64,000 bases of DNA from Fistularia commersonii (lineage: Eukaryota > Chordata > Actinopteri > Syngnathiformes > Fistulariidae), in contig JBBMNZ010000003.1 of the NCBI GenBank assembly GCA_037954325.1, positions 8,289,965 through 8,353,964 on the forward strand, given 5' to 3'. The notes beneath the pieces were generated by a model, which saw only the letters and a list, made by a program, of their open reading frames with translations, was not told the origin of the DNA and searched no databases. The position numbers were made by a program, and so were the translations under genes. Positions 23,569-35,165 of this stretch are shown here, piece after piece; the stretch's first letter is position 1, and each line of letters opens with the position of its first letter.

Positions 23569-24941
23569 TTGCTCTCCTCACATAGTGACAATGCAGACAA
23601 TTTACATATTTTAGTTTTAATTTTTTTTTTTTTTTTTAATTATGAAAAAGTAATTTCCGAATCTAATACATTCATAACAGATTGATTGCAAGAAATAAGT
23701 ACCCAATATATATTTATGTAAAATATCATTATGTACTATATGTTATATCAGTTCAAAGACGAATCAGTCCTGTAGCTTATTGTTTCTCTGATAATCTGAT
23801 GAATAAGCATGTAAATGTCCTTTCATTTAAAAAAAAAAGTGTTTTCTTTATAAATGAATTTAATATTCCTCATCTCATAGTGATCTCTGTGGGATTATTC
23901 CGCACCGTGTGATGAAACTGAATTCGAATCAGAGAGAAATAATTGAATTCTAACAAGATCTAACGCAGTTCAGAGCAAAACAAGTTGATCTACAACATTT
24001 TGTAATGGATATAATCAATGAACATTTTTTAGAGCACTTTCCATCAAAATGCTGTGCAAGAGGGCAAGCACAGAAAATAGAGAAATAAATAAAGGGTTTT
24101 CTTTTTATATATTAAAAAAATAAATTCTCATGAATGAGAAAAAATAAAATTGAATTGAGTGAAATTAAATGACAAACTAAAAAATAGAAATAAATGTGGC
24201 CTAAATAGGTAGATAAATAAACTAGGCCAAAAACCACTCTGGACCCATACGTCCTCTCGCAAACAGTTCTTTTTGGACCTTTTGGAGTGCAGTGCACGTG
24301 TGGCGGTGAGTCTTTATTTGTACAATTTCATTGTAATACTACAACATAGTAAAGTAATATTTCTGTCACGCCCCATGCTGTGTTTTGCTGAGGCCGACAC
24401 AAGTGTGAATTTGTCCCCAAGAAATGTCAATTCTTGGGGACAAGGTTGGACAAAGTTACGGATAAAAACAAAAAGGCATGACCTCTCCATTACTCTACGG
24501 CTGTTACCGCCTAGACATGACTTGCAATGACTGTTTATAATGCAGGAAAATAAAAAAAAAATAAATGAAATAAGGGAAAAAGACATCATTGCTCAACCGT
24601 TTGGAGGACAAATGATGAAGAAGAGGACAGACGCACATCAAGTTAATGACTGGACGATCACTGGTGGTAATACACAAGATAAATGTTCTGATCGCTGCTG
24701 AGAATCACTAAATTGAACAAGGAGTGAGATGAGCACTGCAGCTTTCAGACTAATACATCAACAACAAAAAAGAGGAGGTAACTAGGTAACCCGAGGATGG
24801 AGAGACATCCTGCCAGGAAAGAGCCGGGATCTGAAAACAGTTTGATTTAGAGGCCAATTACTTCGTTCTCGATCGAAGAGTTGTGCTTCACCTGCTCTCG
24901 GCCCGGTTTGAAAAACAGAACTGGGAAAAGGCAATGGGATC

Positions 24942-24942
<1 letters not shown>
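23568..24942. other. Unique AT-rich sequence containing a perfect hairpin
   Basis: No gene was recognised. A perfect 13-bp inverted repeat is described separately at 24411-24443. Confidence 0.45.
24411..24443. repeat. Perfect 13-bp inverted repeat, 7-base loop
   Basis: TTGTCCCCAAGAA at 24411-24423 and its exact complement TTCTTGGGGACAA at 24431-24443 flank ATGTCAA. It could be a transposon scar or a structured RNA stem. No terminator or tRNA-like context is visible. Confidence 0.8.

Positions 24943-24984
<42 letters not shown>
24943..24984. repeat. (CA)n microsatellite
   Basis: About 21 CA units. Confidence 0.95.
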
Positions 24985-24987
<3 letters not shown>

Positions 24988-25304
24988 TGTAAAAGTTTAA
25001 AACCGACATGATATGACCTTTTGAATTTATTTCGAGCCGAGGTGGAGGGACAACACACCGTCAGAGATCCCGGAAACATTTGCGTCAGTGCCTCCGTCAG
25101 CTGGTTCCCGTCTTTCTGCCTGCGCTGATGAAATGTAGAAAATTCTCTTTATTTGATGTTAAATCCCTACAAGAAGTTGCTTTGGAAACCTTGAAAAAGG
25201 GAACACATGGAATGTGGGAAGATAGAACCCTCACACAAGTGAGACAGTTTTAATCCCCAGGCTCCCTGGTTCGCAACCCAAGATGACTTTCACACATCTT
25301 ATAA

Positions 25305-25400
25305 AGAAATACAAACACTGTCATTCATATATACGGACAGTTAAGGGTCTCCGGTGAACATCCTGCGTGTTCTTTGCAGGGAGGAAACCAGAGAACTAGA
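25305..25400 (-). mobile_element. DANA/Mermaid-like SINE fragment
   Basis: The minus strand reads TTCTCTGGTTTCCTCCCTGC, an altered AACACGCAGGATGTTC block and CCGGAGACCCTTAACTGTCC, in SINE-body order. Confidence 0.5.
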
Positions 25401-25454
25401 GACCATCAGCTTCATCTGGGGGCCGACGGACTTGCCTGCTGTTAACTCTGCCTG

Positions 25455-25920
25455 AGAAAGGGAACTATGGCGCATATCTTGAGCTACTGTTCTGAGGCCA
25501 TAGGAGAGGGTCATGACCAAGTCCTGCTAGCAGTAGCAGGAGAATCTGGGCCCAGAGTCACCCCACACTGTCCAGAACCTCCAAACACCACAAACACTTC
25601 CCCATAGACCATCAGATTGGTGCAAACTCAACGAAGATGTGGATACAGCCCGTGGTTGAGGTGGGCGGGAGGCTCCAGACAATGAGCACCCTCATAATTA
25701 GCATCGCAACCGAGAACACACAAAAGCACCAACAGGACTAAATCCAAATCGCCAGGAAGTGAAGGCGGGTCCTTCGAGGTCTTGAAAGGCTCATGGCGTG
25801 GGCAAGAATGAGTCTCAAGTCTGCCAAATCCAGGTTTCTGGTCATCAGAAAGGGTAAGGTGGCTTTTCCAGAGGGATGGGAAAATTCCAACAGTGTCTGA
25901 GAAGCCAATCAAGAGCTTGA
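25455..25920 (+). mobile_element. Possible retroelement coding remnant
   Basis: One plus-strand frame, broken by several stops, reads MAHILSYCSEAIGEGHDQVL and later SPGSEGGSFEVLKGS. The first resembles the Cys/His-containing C-terminal region (HILSxC...GRxxxRHDxVL) found after the reverse transcriptase of some fish LINEs. The sequence is more GC-rich than its neighbours and repeat-like. Support is weak and the opposite strand has a 94-codon open frame without a domain. Confidence 0.3.
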
Positions 25921-25984
25921 GGGAAGCTCTTCACTGACAACCTGAGGGGTATATTATATATATAGATATATATGTATATGTTAA

Positions 25985-27175
25985 GCTGATTTATTTTGTA
26001 ATTTTGGTAATTGTAATTGCAGAGGGCACAATATGACTGAAGACATCACAACACACTCCCACCCTTCAGAATGAAGTATTGCCTTTTCCGAGTGGCGCAT
26101 GTTAAAACTCTGGCTGTTTGTGAGTGGCATAATACACTATGACATCTTGACAGTTTAATAAAGTTAAAAGGGTCCTACTGGGGGAGCTTCGGATACGTTC
26201 CCGCGGATCGTCATGGTCAGACATCTATCAAAGATTTAGACAACAGCGATGTGTGGGGGCGGAAGGATGAGGGGGGCGATCGCGCACTAACACTGATTTA
26301 TTTAGTGGATCTATTGTGGAAAGTGAACGTCGAGGGACAAATTGCACAGTGACTGTAATAACATTTTAAGTAACTATTTAGAGACAGTTCCCTCTCCTGC
26401 CAAAATTGCTTTATGAATTCGAAAATCCGTGTGGGTTTCACACCAGGCCGTATCTAAAAGCCGGTGTTAAGACATTTCGGCGCGTGATTGGCATTTGCAT
26501 GGAAAACACGGACTGAAACCAGAGTTATACAATATATGTAAAGATTTAATTTCAGTGTCAACCTGTCTCACAGTTAGAAATCTTTTTACCTATCAAACTG
26601 ACGTGTAAGAGCAAGAATAACCAAGGCGGTGTGTGTTTTGAAAGGTGTCACAAAAAAAAAAATGAAGAAAAACTAGTTTTTAGGGTCCTGATAAACTTTA
26701 TAAATGTCCATAAATCGTTACCCACTCGGAAGTATTGTAGTCTTTAGTTAGCTGTTTTTAACAGCTTTAATAAAAGTCAACTGCTCCTGCACCATTGCCA
26801 GCAAAAAAAGTTAATTCCAAACTAATTTATTGCTGATTTAACGGCTTTAGATTTTTGTAACACGCACAGCTAAATGGTTGCACAAAAGCTTATTAAGTAT
26901 TAATGATTGCGTTCTGAGAGGTTCTTATCGATTTGCTCTTTGGAGTTTGAGGCTCAAGCGCAAAATACCTGTTTATAAATATGAAATTGATCATCCGATT
27001 CTATTAAAGCGATGGATCAGGGCCGGAAGGGATGTAAATTAGAAAAAAAAAATAGTTTCGAGACACACAATTTACACACAATAATCTGATAAAATCAATT
27101 GATCAATTTCTTGACAGATCACAAAGCTTGTGGTCAATGATCATCTTGGGAGGCAAGCATTTGTAATAATTCAGA
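25985..27175. other. Unique sequence, possible conserved noncoding DNA
   Basis: No gene or repeat hallmark. The block 26400-27000 has mixed composition and no simple repeats apart from one A tract at 26650-26661. Confidence 0.4.
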
Positions 27176-27292
27176 ATTTTAACATTATTAAGGTTTAATA
27201 AATTAATAATAAATAAATTAATAATACATTTATAAATTTATTATATTTATTAATATAATAAATTAATAAAATTAATAAAATTAATAAACATC
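27176..27292. repeat. AT-rich low-complexity array
   Basis: Overlapping units of AATTAATAAA/ATAAATTAATAAT make almost pure A+T sequence with self-complementary stretches. Confidence 0.8.
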
Positions 27293-27439
27293 TATGATGC
27301 AAAACAGATTTTGAAGAAACATAAAAACTAAAAGCAATAAAAGTGACAAAGTGCTAAAAGAAGTGAAATTAAAAATGAAGAAAAATTGAAAAATAAGATT
27401 AAAAATGAAATATTAACAATAACAAGAAGAAGTTACATG

Positions 27440-27495
27440 GCGAGAGATGATCAGTGGTGGCAAACCCTGAAGGGAGCAGCCAAAATTTTAAGAAT
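27440..27495 (+). mobile_element. RTE LINE 3' tail fragment
   Basis: GTGGCAAACCCTGAAGGGAG followed by CAGCCAAAA is a mutated version of the RTE 3' end (GTGGCGACCC...GGGA.AAGCCGAAAG) seen intact in the element at 43775-45990. Confidence 0.6.
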
Positions 27496-29059
27496 ATTAA
27501 TAATAATTTTATTATAATGTATTAATAATATAGATTATCATTTTCATGTGTGCTAAATGTATGGAAAGTTTTCACAAAATAAACTGCAGTTTATTTTGCC
27601 ATTCATTTTTTTCTATGGTGCAAGAGCAACCCAACATATAGGTTTTGTATATTTTTGATATACACCACCCAAGCTTGATAGAATTACTCACGGATTGCGA
27701 TCTAACAGGACATTTGTTTAAAAAGAAAAAAAAAAAAAAAAAAAAAAAAAAAGCGTCGTTGTTCAAGTATGTTGCACCAAGGCAGTCTTTTCATTAGTCT
27801 GTGGATTCGCCCTGGGTAAGTGAACATGAAAGGTTCAGGCAGGCCCGGCTGTGTCTCTGAATAACCTCAGTGTGGATTAAAACAGCCAGCATCTACCAGA
27901 AAGTCCAGAGGTCATACTTAAGTCATTAAAAGCATCTGTCTGTGCGCTGCCTTGCTCCCGCGGGTCACCGAAAGGTCTCGTTGGCTGAGGGCGGGTCATT
28001 GAAGCCTCGGCGGAGGTATACCCGGCCTACCTGAAGATCTGTAATCTTACAGAGATATTATTTTTTCGCTCTGAAGCATCTCCTTCTCTAAACATTACTG
28101 TGCATCGACCGCTCTGGAGTCCAGGGCATTTATAGAAAACCTTAGTGGTTGTCCAACATCCTTGACCTGTGTAACAGCAGCAAATTGGATGCTAAAGAGC
28201 GTCCGTACGGTTCACGCATTCACGGCGGTCACGACCTCGCCGTACCACACGGGGCCGCGTGAGGATTCTCTTTACGTTCATTGTGTCCATGCCGAACGCG
28301 GCCGTTTATCAAAAATGCACATCCAAGTGAAGATAATGGCCAATTTGCCGCTTTCTGACAGGAGGCTGAAATATTGCAAGGAGTAATGGAACCCGAAGGA
28401 GCCACAGTAGGCCGCCCGGATGAAAAGCTGCGACCGGCAGGCCGCTGCATCAATTTCCCAGGGAGTTAACTCGACGCGCCGACTCCTGTCAACGCGCGCT
28501 GCTGGTTTGCGGGAACTGCGTCGTGTGTCGGCTCAAAATCACAGAATGCAAACAGAATGCTGGAGAACAGCTAGTTAGTTCCCGATGTCTTCAGCAATTT
28601 GACTGAACACACCCAATAATAGCCTATCTTTCCGTAGGTGACCAGACACGTGGCCCGGTTAAGAGACGAGATGTTTAGGTTGAAATGAAGACGTTGGTCC
28701 ATCAGATGTACAGTTTTTTGTTTTTCGGAGATATAGTCGGACCGAGATGATTTGGACTTTTACAGAGGAGGGATGAAACATCCCTCACTTCGAATCCCAG
28801 TTCTGTTTAAAGAATCACGTTCTGAAAAACGTTCTGATTCCATCCAATGCCAGCTGCTCTGTCACATTTTTGTTTTTATTTTTTTTATTGATATTTTTAC
28901 TGACTTAGTCAATTTAGTTTCGTTTTTACTGTTTCTTTGAAATCAGTCTTTTGTGAGTATATACATATACATGAATAAATATGAATACAAATAAAACGCA
29001 TTGCCATTATTATTTTTTTTATTGTATTTATTTTTTAATATTTGTATCTTTATACCTAT
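27496..29059. other. Mostly unique sequence with poly-A tract
   Basis: A 30-base A-rich tract lies at 27721-27752. The stretch 27930-28510 is GC- and CpG-richer and repeat-free. The 74-codon frames on both strands at 28162-28453 have no domain. Confidence 0.45.
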
Positions 29060-29200
29060 TTTTATTTATACATCTGACTGATTGGACATAACTCACTACC
29101 TCTCCTGCACTATCCACTTTCTGCTGCAGGTAAATTTAAATTTCCCGACTGGCGGATGATTAAAAGAATATTCTGTTCTATTAAGATCCACTAGGATTTG
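29060..29200 (+). mobile_element. LINE 3' UTR fragment (L2/Rex1-like)
   Basis: CTGCACTATCCACTTTCTGC, then AATTTCCCGACTGGCGGATG and ATTAAAAGAATATTCTGTTC match the LINE tail pattern (CACTTTCTGCTG...ATTTCCCCxxTGGGGATxAATAAA). A sibling of the first block is at 55915-55935. Confidence 0.6.
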
Positions 29201-29439
29201 AATCTTAAATTCTACTAAACCCACTTTCATTTCAGATGAATGAGTAACGCCAATGTGTCTCAGAATGTAAACCGTGCCATACAGGCTTTACCCAAAATAT
29301 TACAAATAGTTTACTTTCTGTGAGGGGTCGAAAAGTACAGGTCGCAGTGAACTCACTCTGCAGCGACATTAAACCACTCAGACAAAGCTCATTTATGAGG
29401 AAGACCGAAAAAGGAGATTTAAGCGAAGGAGGACTCGAA

Positions 29440-29532
29440 GATGAAATTTGTCTGTGTGAGAGGAAAAGAAGCAGTGAGTTGGATAGAAGCAGATGATTTG
29501 CTGTGGCGACCCCTGCAGAGAGCAGCTGAAAA
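29440..29532 (+). mobile_element. RTE LINE 3' end fragment
   Basis: GGATAGAAGCAGATGATTTG followed by CTGTGGCGACCCCTGCAGAG and AGCAGCTGAAAA is the last coding segment and tail of the RTE family represented at 45915-45975. Confidence 0.65.
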
Positions 29533-29855
29533 AATATATGTATACACTCAAGCCTGAAATTATTCGTACCCCCGGGGTTTGTATGGCTGTATATATTCAA
29601 TGTTCCTGTTTGCCAGGTTGCCGGACCCGCCGCTTTTGTTCTGGTTGCCAGTTGTGGCCAGAAAAAAAAAAAAAAAAAAAAATTAATGTTCCAAAAATAC
29701 ATCTGATTCGCTGTCGTCCCAAAACTGTCTGCACCGAAAGGATCCGGATCAAAAAGAAAAATCAGGGCGGTCTCTCGTTCTCTCACTTCTGTGTTTGGAA
29801 AACAAATTGATATAGAGCTGGGGCAGATGGTTTTAATTAATACCGCCTGTGGCTT

Positions 29856-29860
<5 letters not shown>

Positions 29861-29892
<32 letters not shown>
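29861..29892. repeat. (CA)n microsatellite
   Basis: About 15 CA units, preceded by a poly-A tract at 29663-29682. Confidence 0.95.
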
Positions 29893-29896
<4 letters not shown>

Positions 29897-30954
29897 ATGA
29901 ATGAATGACACCCACGCAACACATTCTCCCTCATACAAATATGACAAGCTCTAAAAACATTTGAGAAAAGGTTGCTCCGTTCGTATAGGTGTGAGGGCAG
30001 TCAGTTTTCCCACAACGTGCGCGTGAAGGACGCACACCGTACTTTATTACAGCATAATTACACCTCGTTCATTTCAGGGGTTGGGAAAAAAGTGCAGAGA
30101 GATGATAAGTTGAACACAAAGGGGGGTGGAATGAGAGTAAACACTGCACGGAAAGTATTTCTCTGTAATTAATAGAATACAGTTTTCAAGCAGGATGTTT
30201 TTTTTTTCTTCTTTTTGATTCCCAACAAATGCCATGCAGAAATTAGAGGTTAGAAAAAATTGAATCTACTTATTCCTTTATTAAATGAGTGTTTCCAGAA
30301 GAAAAGGTCAACGACGTGGTGAAGGAAATTGCGCAAATGAAGAGTCGGCACTCCGGTTCTTAACGGGTGACAAATAAAAGCATATTTTACAACACTGACA
30401 AAACTAACCTGCCGCATTTTCACTTTACTGTGTGCAAGAATATAATGAAAATCCACAAAAAAATAAAAAATTACAATTTTTTTTTTTTTTTTTTACATTT
30501 TGATATCTGACCTACAACCTCGTATCCAGGGATCCACGGCACTGGTATTCCAAACAGACCCTTTAAAAAGACCGTTCTCATTCCAGATGATTATATTTTA
30601 AAGGCTCGAGATTTCATGATTAATGAGTCACAACTGAATGTATGTGTTCTGACTTCCACGTATACTCAGCTGACCTTGGCAGCTAAATTATAAATGACCT
30701 TTAAATTACTCTTGATGTAGTTGTGACATCTGGCAGCTGAATATTATTAAACTGGGACTACTACTATAATAACTGGTCCAGAGTGAAACCCGGCTCTCGT
30801 AATTTCATTCCTCCCGGCCTCTAGGGGCGTAGTTTTTTTTTTTTTTCATATGTCACAGTTTTAGCCAGTATGTGCAAAACGGAAGTGAAGTAACAGGTAC
30901 TTCCTGTCACATTCCAGGAACTTACAGCCACTTCCTGGTCCATGTGTTTTCACC
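29893..30954. other. Unique sequence with T tracts
   Basis: No gene was recognised. Poly-T or T-rich runs lie at 30200-30216, 30477-30494 and 30832-30846. Confidence 0.45.
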
Positions 30955-31397
30955 ATGCGCAAAAGAGATGAACTATGTGTCAAAGTTATTTTAGGCCTGG
31001 CCAAGTTCTTCATTCACAAAAACAGAATGCAAAAATGTTGCCCAAATTTTACGTTCTTTATAAACGATTTTGAATTATATAAAAAATCCTTAAACCTTAT
31101 AGAAAAATCCAAAAACCAAAAAATATACAGTTTGATGTCTGAGATTCCTTGTGATCCACCAAGTTAGATCTATTGATTTAATTATTTTCTTTTACTTTCT
31201 TTTTTGTCTAGCATTATACATTTCTCACAAAGCGTTAACACTATGAACTTCTGATTACATACAGAATGAATGTCCTTATGTCCTTTGCTTCCTCATCCCC
31301 GGTTGTTTCATTGACATTCAATTCTACCTTGCCACGTTTATTTGTGCATATGTATATTTGTACTATTTATGTTAAAAAAAAAAAAAAAATTAAAAAA
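30955..31397 (+). mobile_element. 5'-truncated L1/Tx1-like LINE, 3' end with poly-A
   Basis: The 70-codon frame at 30955-31167 contains VILGLAKFFIHKNRMQKCCP, NFTFFINDFELYKKSLNLI and a Lys-rich end. This matches the C-terminus of Tx1/L1-clade ORF2 proteins (LGKFHIHK...P.F..F...F..Y...L). A 3' UTR of about 200 bases follows and ends in an A-rich tract at 31374-31397. Everything upstream is lost, so it cannot move. Confidence 0.7.
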
Positions 31398-31499
31398 AGG
31401 GTTTTCACCACATGTCCATTTCTATCCCTTGAACAAGGTAGCAAATGTGTGATTGCACTGTCCAGACGTAAGAGCCCCCCGGGTTTGATTGACTGATTG

Positions 31500-31680
31500 A
31501 TTGATTCATTCATCTACCCTGCTTATTCTGACTTCAGGGTCAATGGGATGCCGGAGCCTATCCCAGCTGTCACTGGCCGAGAGGCAGGGTTTCGCCGCCG
31601 GAGCGCTCACCTGCTGACTGCAGGGCCACATGTAGAGACTTGGAACCATTCACTCTCATTCGCCTTCAATTTTAAGGGTC
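31500..31680 (-). mobile_element. DANA/Mermaid-like SINE 3' fragment
   Basis: Minus-strand order: AGTCTCTACATGTGGCCCTG, then CTCTCGGCCAGTGACAGCTG, GGATAGGCTCCGGCATCCC and AGAATAAGCAGGGTAGATGA with an (AATG/AATC) tail, the standard 3' half of the SINE. Confidence 0.65.
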
Positions 31681-31824
31681 CCTTTTTGAATCACTGCATG
31701 GTTTCCACCATTAATGTACGACCAATCAACCTTTGCACTAAACTGCACACAAAAAAAAAAACAAAAACCTCGGCTGCTACCCTCTCAAATATCAGTCTGT
31801 ATCCACACACACTTTAAACTTCAT

Positions 31825-31990
31825 GCCTCATAGTTTAATGTGTACTGTTTAATGTAACAGTGCACCTCACTTGCATTATAATTATTATTTTGTTAATTTC
31901 ATGTCACCGTGGGATTGTGAGAAACATCTTCTCGATTCTTCTGTATGTCCAGTACACGTGCAGAAATTGACAGTAAAGCTGACAGTGGGA
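31825..31990 (+). mobile_element. LINE 3' UTR fragment, sibling of 40085-40240
   Basis: TTCATGTCACCGTGGGATTG, then TGAGAAACATCTTCTCGATT and CAGTACACGTGCAGAAATTG ending ACAGTAAAGCTGACAG match the second copy at 40085-40240 and the fish L2/Rex1-like LINE tail pattern. Non-coding. Confidence 0.65.
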
Positions 31991-34348
31991 GCAAATCGGA
32001 GAACCCGGGGGGGAAAACCCAAGAAGGGATCATCTTGCTGTGAGGTGGCGGCGCTACCCGCTAATAAACAAAATCTCTTATTAACAGGGAGGAAAGCCTA
32101 ATGATCCAAACTGAGTATTCAGCAGACGCCTTAAAAGATGAGAGGAACAAATATTCTCCAACAAATTGTACAAAGCTTAAATCGATCAAAGACGGAGTTT
32201 CAGATTTAAATACTGGACTCGGTAAAAACAGAATGTCTGATCTAACGATTATCGGCTTGAGGGTACGGTATGACACGGAGCTTCAGACGGATAGCGGAAA
32301 CCCGAGCCAAGAAGGGAGGGGATGCAAAATCGGATCATAAAAATATACATGATAAGGCATCTTCAGCTGGAGTTCCAATATACGGTGAATTGTGATTGAG
32401 ATATTTTTACCGCCTAAATTTGTGGTTAAAGTCAAACGGTCTTGACATTTACGGTCCCGCGCTGTATGTTTTTACGAACTATCACAGTTTAGAAGAGCGT
32501 GAGTAAATTGCGAGGCAGATGCGACGGATCCTAAAGCTCTATCAATCAGCTGGGCCCGACAGCCGATCGGCGACAATGTCATGACTAAATTAGATCATCT
32601 GTCCTTGTCTGAAGGACAAAAACAGCGTTTAGCACGTGTCTGGGTGCAGTTTTCCGGTCGAGTCCTTCGTTGAAAAGGTAGACCGAGCCGAGGTCCGACC
32701 AACGACGGGACACGAGAGAGCGACTCGAGCCCCGTGGCTCAGGCGGGAGACGGCCCGGTGTTCAGCGCTAGATCAGCTACCGGAGCACATGGGGAAAAGA
32801 TGAAGGAACCTGGTTCAAGGACGGGACATCCGGAGAGGGACTCACATTAGCCCTCTGGCTGACCAAGATAACACACACAGTGACTTCCCAGAGCCACCAG
32901 GTTCACGCCATGTGAGGATGTGGCCTTCATTTAAACCAACGGCTGCAGGGCACTGGCCTACATAGGAAGTGTTTGCATAGAATAGCTTTGATACGGCACA
33001 TTTCGAAACGAAACACGCGACCGTGAGCTTTAAAAAGACGCTAAGCAAATATTGTGTGCGCCGACGTACATTGAAAAGATGTACAAGAAAAAAATGACAC
33101 TGAAAAAGGGAAATTTGAAATATTGGCCACATGGGGGATAGTGTTCCAACTGAAGGGGAAGTTAAATGTACATTTGGTGAGCTATAGCACATTACTCTCC
33201 AATACCCCTGCAGCTGCAGAGGAGACCTCCACCCCCCTCGGTGGCCTAAACCAAGGTCAGCCCCTGGGAGGAGGCTCTGCTGAACCAACAACCTCTCACT
33301 GTTTATTCCCCAAGAACCCAGTGGCCACAGCGGCTGCATCCGCCGGGCTCTGCGGCGGCGGTGATTGTCTGAACAAACAGCGGGAGGTTATCCACTCGGC
33401 AACGCTCTCCTCCTCCCAGGTGGCTGGAACAAAGAAACAGCAGCACTCTGCTGCGTCTTAGCCCGTAAGCCAACAGCTATCAGAGCACACAGCTTACCAA
33501 ACAAGCAAACAGCGATGGGCAGACGGCGGCTGATGAATCCAAAAGTGTCAAATAGAAGAAGAAAAGTAGAATTTGAGTTGCTGTATATTTCTGTTTTATA
33601 TTAGGGAAAAAAAGTTTTTGCTCTGAAGTTTTATCATCACATTGAGGTAGACAGTATTACATACAAAACAGGGCCCAAAAACTCTGGATTTAGAAAAATG
33701 ACACCAAGGGAGAAGTAAAAAAAAAAAATGCATTGCCTCAACTGACCAGTAGGGGGTGACAAAAACATGTTTTTGCTTTTTTTTCAATGCATGATACACT
33801 GATGGAAAAATAACTTCTTCGGCAACCACCTCTGTAAACATCTTTACCTAAGTTTAAGTGTATGCAAATATGCATAATCTATATGAAATATGGGTAATTG
33901 AGAGCTAAAGTATGTATTTTTATATGCATTTAACATAATCCCCAATTTATTTGGACAGTTTCAGGCGATGAATTTTGTTCATCACATATCTGCGGGGCTG
34001 TTTATATCATCAACGCGTGCAGCTGTCCAACGCAAGAAGCGCCTATTAACTTGGAAAGTCTTGTAAGCACTTAATTGGGTGTAAAAGTAAAGTTTGCATT
34101 TACACGGGCAACGCAGAGACACAACGCCTGTGGGCTGTCAGATGGTGGCAGGACTCCTGTGGAGCCTGATAATCTCTCAGGGGAAAACAGGCACAGTCAA
34201 GACTACATAACCGCAGCACACACACACACAAAGACATACAGACACCAACACACACACGCAGAGATAGAATAGCCAAGTCTTTACTGTGACAGTCCTTAAA
34301 TTCAGTCAACAGGAACAGCAGGTTGCTGCTCTATATATCTGTAAGTGT

Positions 34349-34350
<2 letters not shown>
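31991..34350. other. Mostly unique sequence; GC-rich open frames without domains
   Basis: No gene was recognised. The 165-codon minus-strand frame at 32842-33339 and the overlapping 112-codon plus frame at 33123-33461 lie in a GC-rich stretch but lack any domain, and neither has a convincing splice context. An A tract lies at 33718-33729. Confidence 0.45.
32726..32822 (+). mobile_element. Possible tRNA-like SINE head
   Basis: GTGGCTCAGGCGGGAGACGG at about 32733 fits a polymerase III A-box and GGTTCAAGGAC at about 32811 a weak B-box. The roughly 80-base spacing is longer than in tRNAs. The 3' body is not recognisable. Confidence 0.3.
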
Positions 34351-34434
<84 letters not shown>

Positions 34435-34444
34435 GTGTGTGTGT
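34351..34444. repeat. Long (GT)n microsatellite
   Basis: About 46 GT units with only two C interruptions (near 34356 and 34430). Open frames through it encode only Val-Cys repeats and are artefacts. Confidence 0.97.
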
Positions 34445-34814
34445 TCATCTCCAACACTCCAGTATTTCTGATTGGTTGACTGGACTGCCGAATTCAGACA
34501 CATTTGATTGGTCACGTCTCCACTGCCTCCAATGAGCAGGTGAGTCAACTCAGGAAAGCAAAAAGAGTTAATTAGCAACAAGCTAATTACTTCTCCCATA
34601 CAGAATTCAGCATTTTACATCATCATCACTCAAAAAGGGAACTTGAACACAAGTAGCATTTTCCTGCAGGCAAACTACTTCCTGTTTAACTCTGCAAATG
34701 TTGAGTTGTAAAACAGAAAGAGCAAAAAGTAAAATGAAAACGCCACTCTCTCAAGTAACAGCAAAACGTACGAGTCGATGTGTGATTTGCAAGCTTTAAC
34801 AAATTTTCCGCTTG

Positions 34815-35165
34815 AAACGTTTCATCCGTTTTGTTTATCGCTTATCCCGCATTCGGGGTCACGGGGGACGAGGATGCTGGAAACTGTCTTAGCTGTCATT
34901 AAGTGAGAGATGGCGTACAACCCGGGCCTGCTCAAATTGACCAAAGAGGCCTCGCATGGAGATTTGTAACCTCCCATTCACTCCCTCATTTAGATATCAA
35001 GCCAATTAAGGGTGTTTGGTAACCTACTGCGTTTTTCAGCTTGGGGAAGGACACCAAGATGCACGCAAACACACACACACAAACACAGGAAGAGCATGCA
35101 AATTCCACACAGAAAGATCGAACCAGGAACCAGGAGTGTTAAAATCAAGCTCTCTATCCAACTGA
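34815..35165 (-). mobile_element. DANA/Mermaid-like SINE, near full length
   Basis: Minus-strand order: a weak tRNA-like head, TGTGTGGAATTTGCATGCTC, a CA-containing insertion at about 35065-35087, an aberrant body with TTCCCCAAGCTGAAAAACGC, GGTTACAAATCTCCATGCGA and GGGATAAGCGATAAACAAAA. It is diverged but co-linear with the family. Confidence 0.6.

Noticed and set aside
32842..33339. 165-codon minus-strand open frame
   Set aside because: No domain, no splice context, overlaps an equally open plus frame; GC-rich sequence yields long chance frames.
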